Shown one piece after another: positions 47,279 through 49,116 of a stretch of DNA of 49,116 nucleotides. Numbering within the stretch: position 1 is the first letter of the stretch; each line of letters starts with the position of its first letter. The notes beneath the pieces were generated by a model. The model had not been told where the DNA came from. It saw only the letters and a list, made by a program, of their open reading frames with translations, and made no database searches. Position numbers and translations under genes: made by a program. The DNA comes from UBA8886 sp002731655 (GTDB taxonomy: Archaea > Thermoplasmatota > Poseidoniia > MGIII > CG-Epi1), in the NCBI GenBank assembly GCA_030754655.1, contig JASLZX010000008.1, forward strand, positions 1 to 49,116, given 5' to 3'.

Positions 47279-49116
47279 CTCCGGAACTTGCGTCCCATGC
47301 GGCTGAGGAAGCCCTGTTCGAGCCCCCCCTCAAGGTCGAGCTCGATGGTGTGCAGCGTCTCCAGCGCCTCACCGCACCAGAGGTTGTAGGAGCCGTCGCT
47401 CCAGGTCATCCCGAATTCGTCGACCACCTGCGGCTTGACCCCCGAATAGCGCGCAATCTCGAACAGTTGTGTCATCAGGCCGACGCCTTCGGGCGAAATC
47501 GGCAGCGCGCGCGCGAGGACCTCGCGGAACTCGCGCGCGGTCTGCGTCGGCCGCCGCAGGAAGCCGTAGCGCTCAAGGATGCTGGTGAGCTGGAAGTAGG
47601 ACTGGATGATGATGCGCCGGTAGTCATCCTCCTCGTTCATCTGCTCCTGCATGTCACGGATGAGGTTGCGCACTTCGTACTTGTGCCGCTGCAGCCAGTA
47701 TAGGTAGTAGCCCGAGACCATCAGCGCCGCGGGAATCCCCGCCAGCAGCGGCAGGTATTGCGACCAGTCTGTGCCGGGAACGACCACCACTTCGCGTTCG
47801 ACATCCGTCGAGCTCGTGGTGGCTACCCAGGTTCCCGAGCCGCCATAGCCGCCAGAAATACGCAGGTACTCCGTTCCCGGGATGAATTCGATCACTTCGC
47901 TCACGCCCCCGTCGGCCCCCGTCAAGCGTGTCACGTTCTGCTGGTTGATGACCTGCCCCAGTTGGTCGAACAGCACGAATTCCAGTGTCACCATCAGGCC
48001 CGCCAGCGGCGACCCGTCGTCCTCCTGCAGCATAGCGACCAGCGTCACGTTGTCACCCGGTCGCGCGACCGGCGGGTCGGCCGCCAGCAGCAGCTGGGTC
48101 GCAACATAGATCGTCACCTCGAGGCTGCCGCTGGCACCAGTGTGGAATTCGTCGCCCAGCCAGGCGAAGGTGAGCGTGTGGTTCAGCCGGTAATGCGCCG
48201 GCACGGTGCCGTTGGCGTGGTAGCTGCCGTCGCCTAGCGTAGCGATGGTGAGGTCATGCATGTCGAGCTGCGCCGAGACGTTCCCGTTGAGCGGGTTGCC
48301 CAGCTCGTCGGTTAGCACTCCCCTAAAGCTGATCGCGTGGCCGCGCAGTAGCATCCCGCTGTCGCTGCTGGCGTTCAGGCCGCTGAACTGCGAAGCGCCG
48401 CTGATGCCGAACAAGGTGGGTGTGCTGGTGTGGTTGGCGAGGTAGAAACGCGCCCCTTCGTAATCGGCGAAGACGCTGCCGTTGCCGGCCGACACGTCGG
48501 CCGGCACCTGGGTGGTGAAGGTGAAAATACCATTACCGTCAGTCATTACCGGCTGCGTCAGCCAGATTGCGCCAGCGGGGTCGCGCAGTTCCAGCAGCAG
48601 TTCGGCGCCACCAACGGGGGCGCCGAGCAGGTCGTGGATTACTCCGCCCACTACCACGTCGTAACCGCGCATCGCGTCGGTCGCCAGCAGCGTGATATTC
48701 ACCGCCGATTGTGGCAGCACCAGCACCTCGCCTGCGGAACCGTGCAGGAAGCCGCGCTGCGGGTGCGTCACCAGCACGTCGAACGGCTGCACCACGTCGG
48801 CGGCAATCGGTATTTCGAGCGAGAAGTTGCCGTCGATATCGGCGTAGATGACTGGCAGCGAAGCCTCGTCCCACAGCACTTCCAGCTCGGCGAAGGCGAG
48901 GCCTTCACCGCGGTCGTCAACGAGGCGCCCCGCCAGCGTAAAATTCTGCCCGCGCACCGCGTTGCATTCCCAGCCAGTGCCGTTCTGCGCACAGTTTTCG
49001 AAGAGCAGGAAGGTGTCGGTCTCGACCAGGATTTCCGCCACGGCGTAGCTGCCATTCAGCGCCAGCGTGGTGTTGAAGAACGCTTTCGCGATATGGGGGC
49101 CGTTGGCGGCCTCGCT
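47266..49116 (-). CDS. Large exported protein with C-terminal DUF4129-like domain (5' cut)
   Basis: The gene is open to the window edge, so its N-terminus is missing; at least 616 residues are seen. The visible part begins in a series of carboxypeptidase-regulatory/Ig-like beta modules (Leu-Val-Asp-Asp-Arg-Gly-Glu-Gly-Leu-Ala-Phe, Ile-His-Asp-Leu-Leu-Gly-Ala-Pro-Val-Gly-Gly-Ala, Leu-Thr-Asp-Glu-Leu-Gly-Asn-Pro-Leu). It then crosses the membrane near the Tyr-Leu-Pro-Leu-Leu-Ala-Gly-Ile-Pro-Ala-Ala helix (about 47735-47690) and ends in a cytoplasmic DUF4129-like helical domain (Arg-Arg-Pro-Thr-Gln-Thr-Ala-Arg-Glu-Phe, Leu-Phe-Glu-Ile-Ala-Arg-Tyr-Ser). First visible gene of the MoxR operon. Confidence 0.78.
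   Translation of the reverse strand, partial: SEAANGPHIAKAFFNTTLALNGSYAVAEILVETDTFLLFENCAQNGTGWECNAVRGQNFTLAGRLVDDRGEGLAFAELEVLWDEASLPVIYADIDGNFSLEIPIAADVVQPFDVLVTHPQRGFLHGSAGEVLVLPQSAVNITLLATDAMRGYDVVVGGVIHDLLGAPVGGAELLLELRDPAGAIWLTQPVMTDGNGIFTFTTQVPADVSAGNGSVFADYEGARFYLANHTSTPTLFGISGASQFSGLNASSDSGMLLRGHAISFRGVLTDELGNPLNGNVSAQLDMHDLTIATLGDGSYHANGTVPAHYRLNHTLTFAWLGDEFHTGASGSLEVTIYVATQLLLAADPPVARPGDNVTLVAMLQEDDGSPLAGLMVTLEFVLFDQLGQVINQQNVTRLTGADGGVSEVIEFIPGTEYLRISGGYGGSGTWVATTSSTDVEREVVVVPGTDWSQYLPLLAGIPAALMVSGYYLYWLQRHKYEVRNLIRDMQEQMNEEDDYRRIIIQSYFQLTSILERYGFLRRPTQTAREFREVLARALPISPEGVGLMTQLFEIARYSGVKPQVVDEFGMTWSDGSYNLWCGEALETLHTIELDLEGGLEQGFLSRMGRKFRRWAT

Overview
The window reads as a contiguous piece of an archaeal chromosome, most likely a planktonic high-G+C euryarchaeon of the Thermoplasmatota (Marine Group II/III-like). 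That placement is inference from gene content and style and has not been tested with a tree. The archaeal assignment itself is firm: prefoldin alpha, FtsY, NMD3, ribosomal proteins L7Ae, S28e, L24e and L37e, an archaeal-type SRP RNA, a geranylgeranyl reductase-family protein, archaeal-type NMN and pantetheine-phosphate adenylyltransferases, UPF0147 and a beta-CASP ribonuclease. Most operon-leading genes have a TATA-like box about 25-28 nt before the start codon, which points to leaderless mRNAs. Genes inside operons are mostly joined by 1-4 nt stop/start overlaps.

Layout. 1-1.85 kb (less G+C-rich): tusA, tRNA-Asn, a CAT-anticodon tRNA, and an ammonium transporter gene whose interior (about 1345-1774) is inverted. 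1.97-8.9 kb: sugar kinase and phosphoribosyltransferase, then a surface-glycan group (flippase, glycosyltransferase, HprK-like P-loop protein, sulfotransferase) and a DHH phosphoesterase. 9.1-13.7 kb: prefoldin-ftsY-DUF4286, geranylgeranyl reductase-cutA, and L7Ae-S28e-L24e-ndk. 13.7-23.8 kb: purQ, an inositol-monophosphatase-family enzyme, class II fumarase with an extra N-terminal ribbon-helix-helix-like domain, acetyl-CoA synthetase, NMD3, a frameshifted winged-helix gene, purF-L37e, UDP-sugar dehydrogenase and a PUA protein. 23.9-31.1 kb: large surface protein, Hsp20, NMNAT, SerRS, HutI, an unrecognised protein. 31.1-31.4 kb: SRP RNA followed by a 32-bp perfect palindrome.

31.5-35.7 kb: pentapeptide-repeat lipoprotein, CcmF, and secreted proteins including a WCPPC thioredoxin-like protein. 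35.7-38.0 kb: an A+T-rich segment (AlkD-like, YczE-like, and the 3' half of an HMA-DUF4396 gene) next to a remnant of what looks like the original DUF4396 3' end. This is a readable recombination scar. 38.0-42.8 kb: PPAT, UPF0147, a second large surface protein, beta-CASP RNase. 42.8-49.1 kb: a leftward operon of a DUF4129-like protein (cut by the window edge), DUF4350-like protein, MoxR ATPase, DUF58 protein and a polytopic membrane protein.

The most notable observations are the internal inversion in amt (flipping it back restores one 403-codon frame), the DUF4396 recombination scar, the RHH-like/fumarase fusion with two 11-bp direct repeats in its promoter, a 17-bp palindrome at the inferred start of the hsp20 transcript, and a possible shared C-terminal anchoring signal in adjacent secreted proteins.
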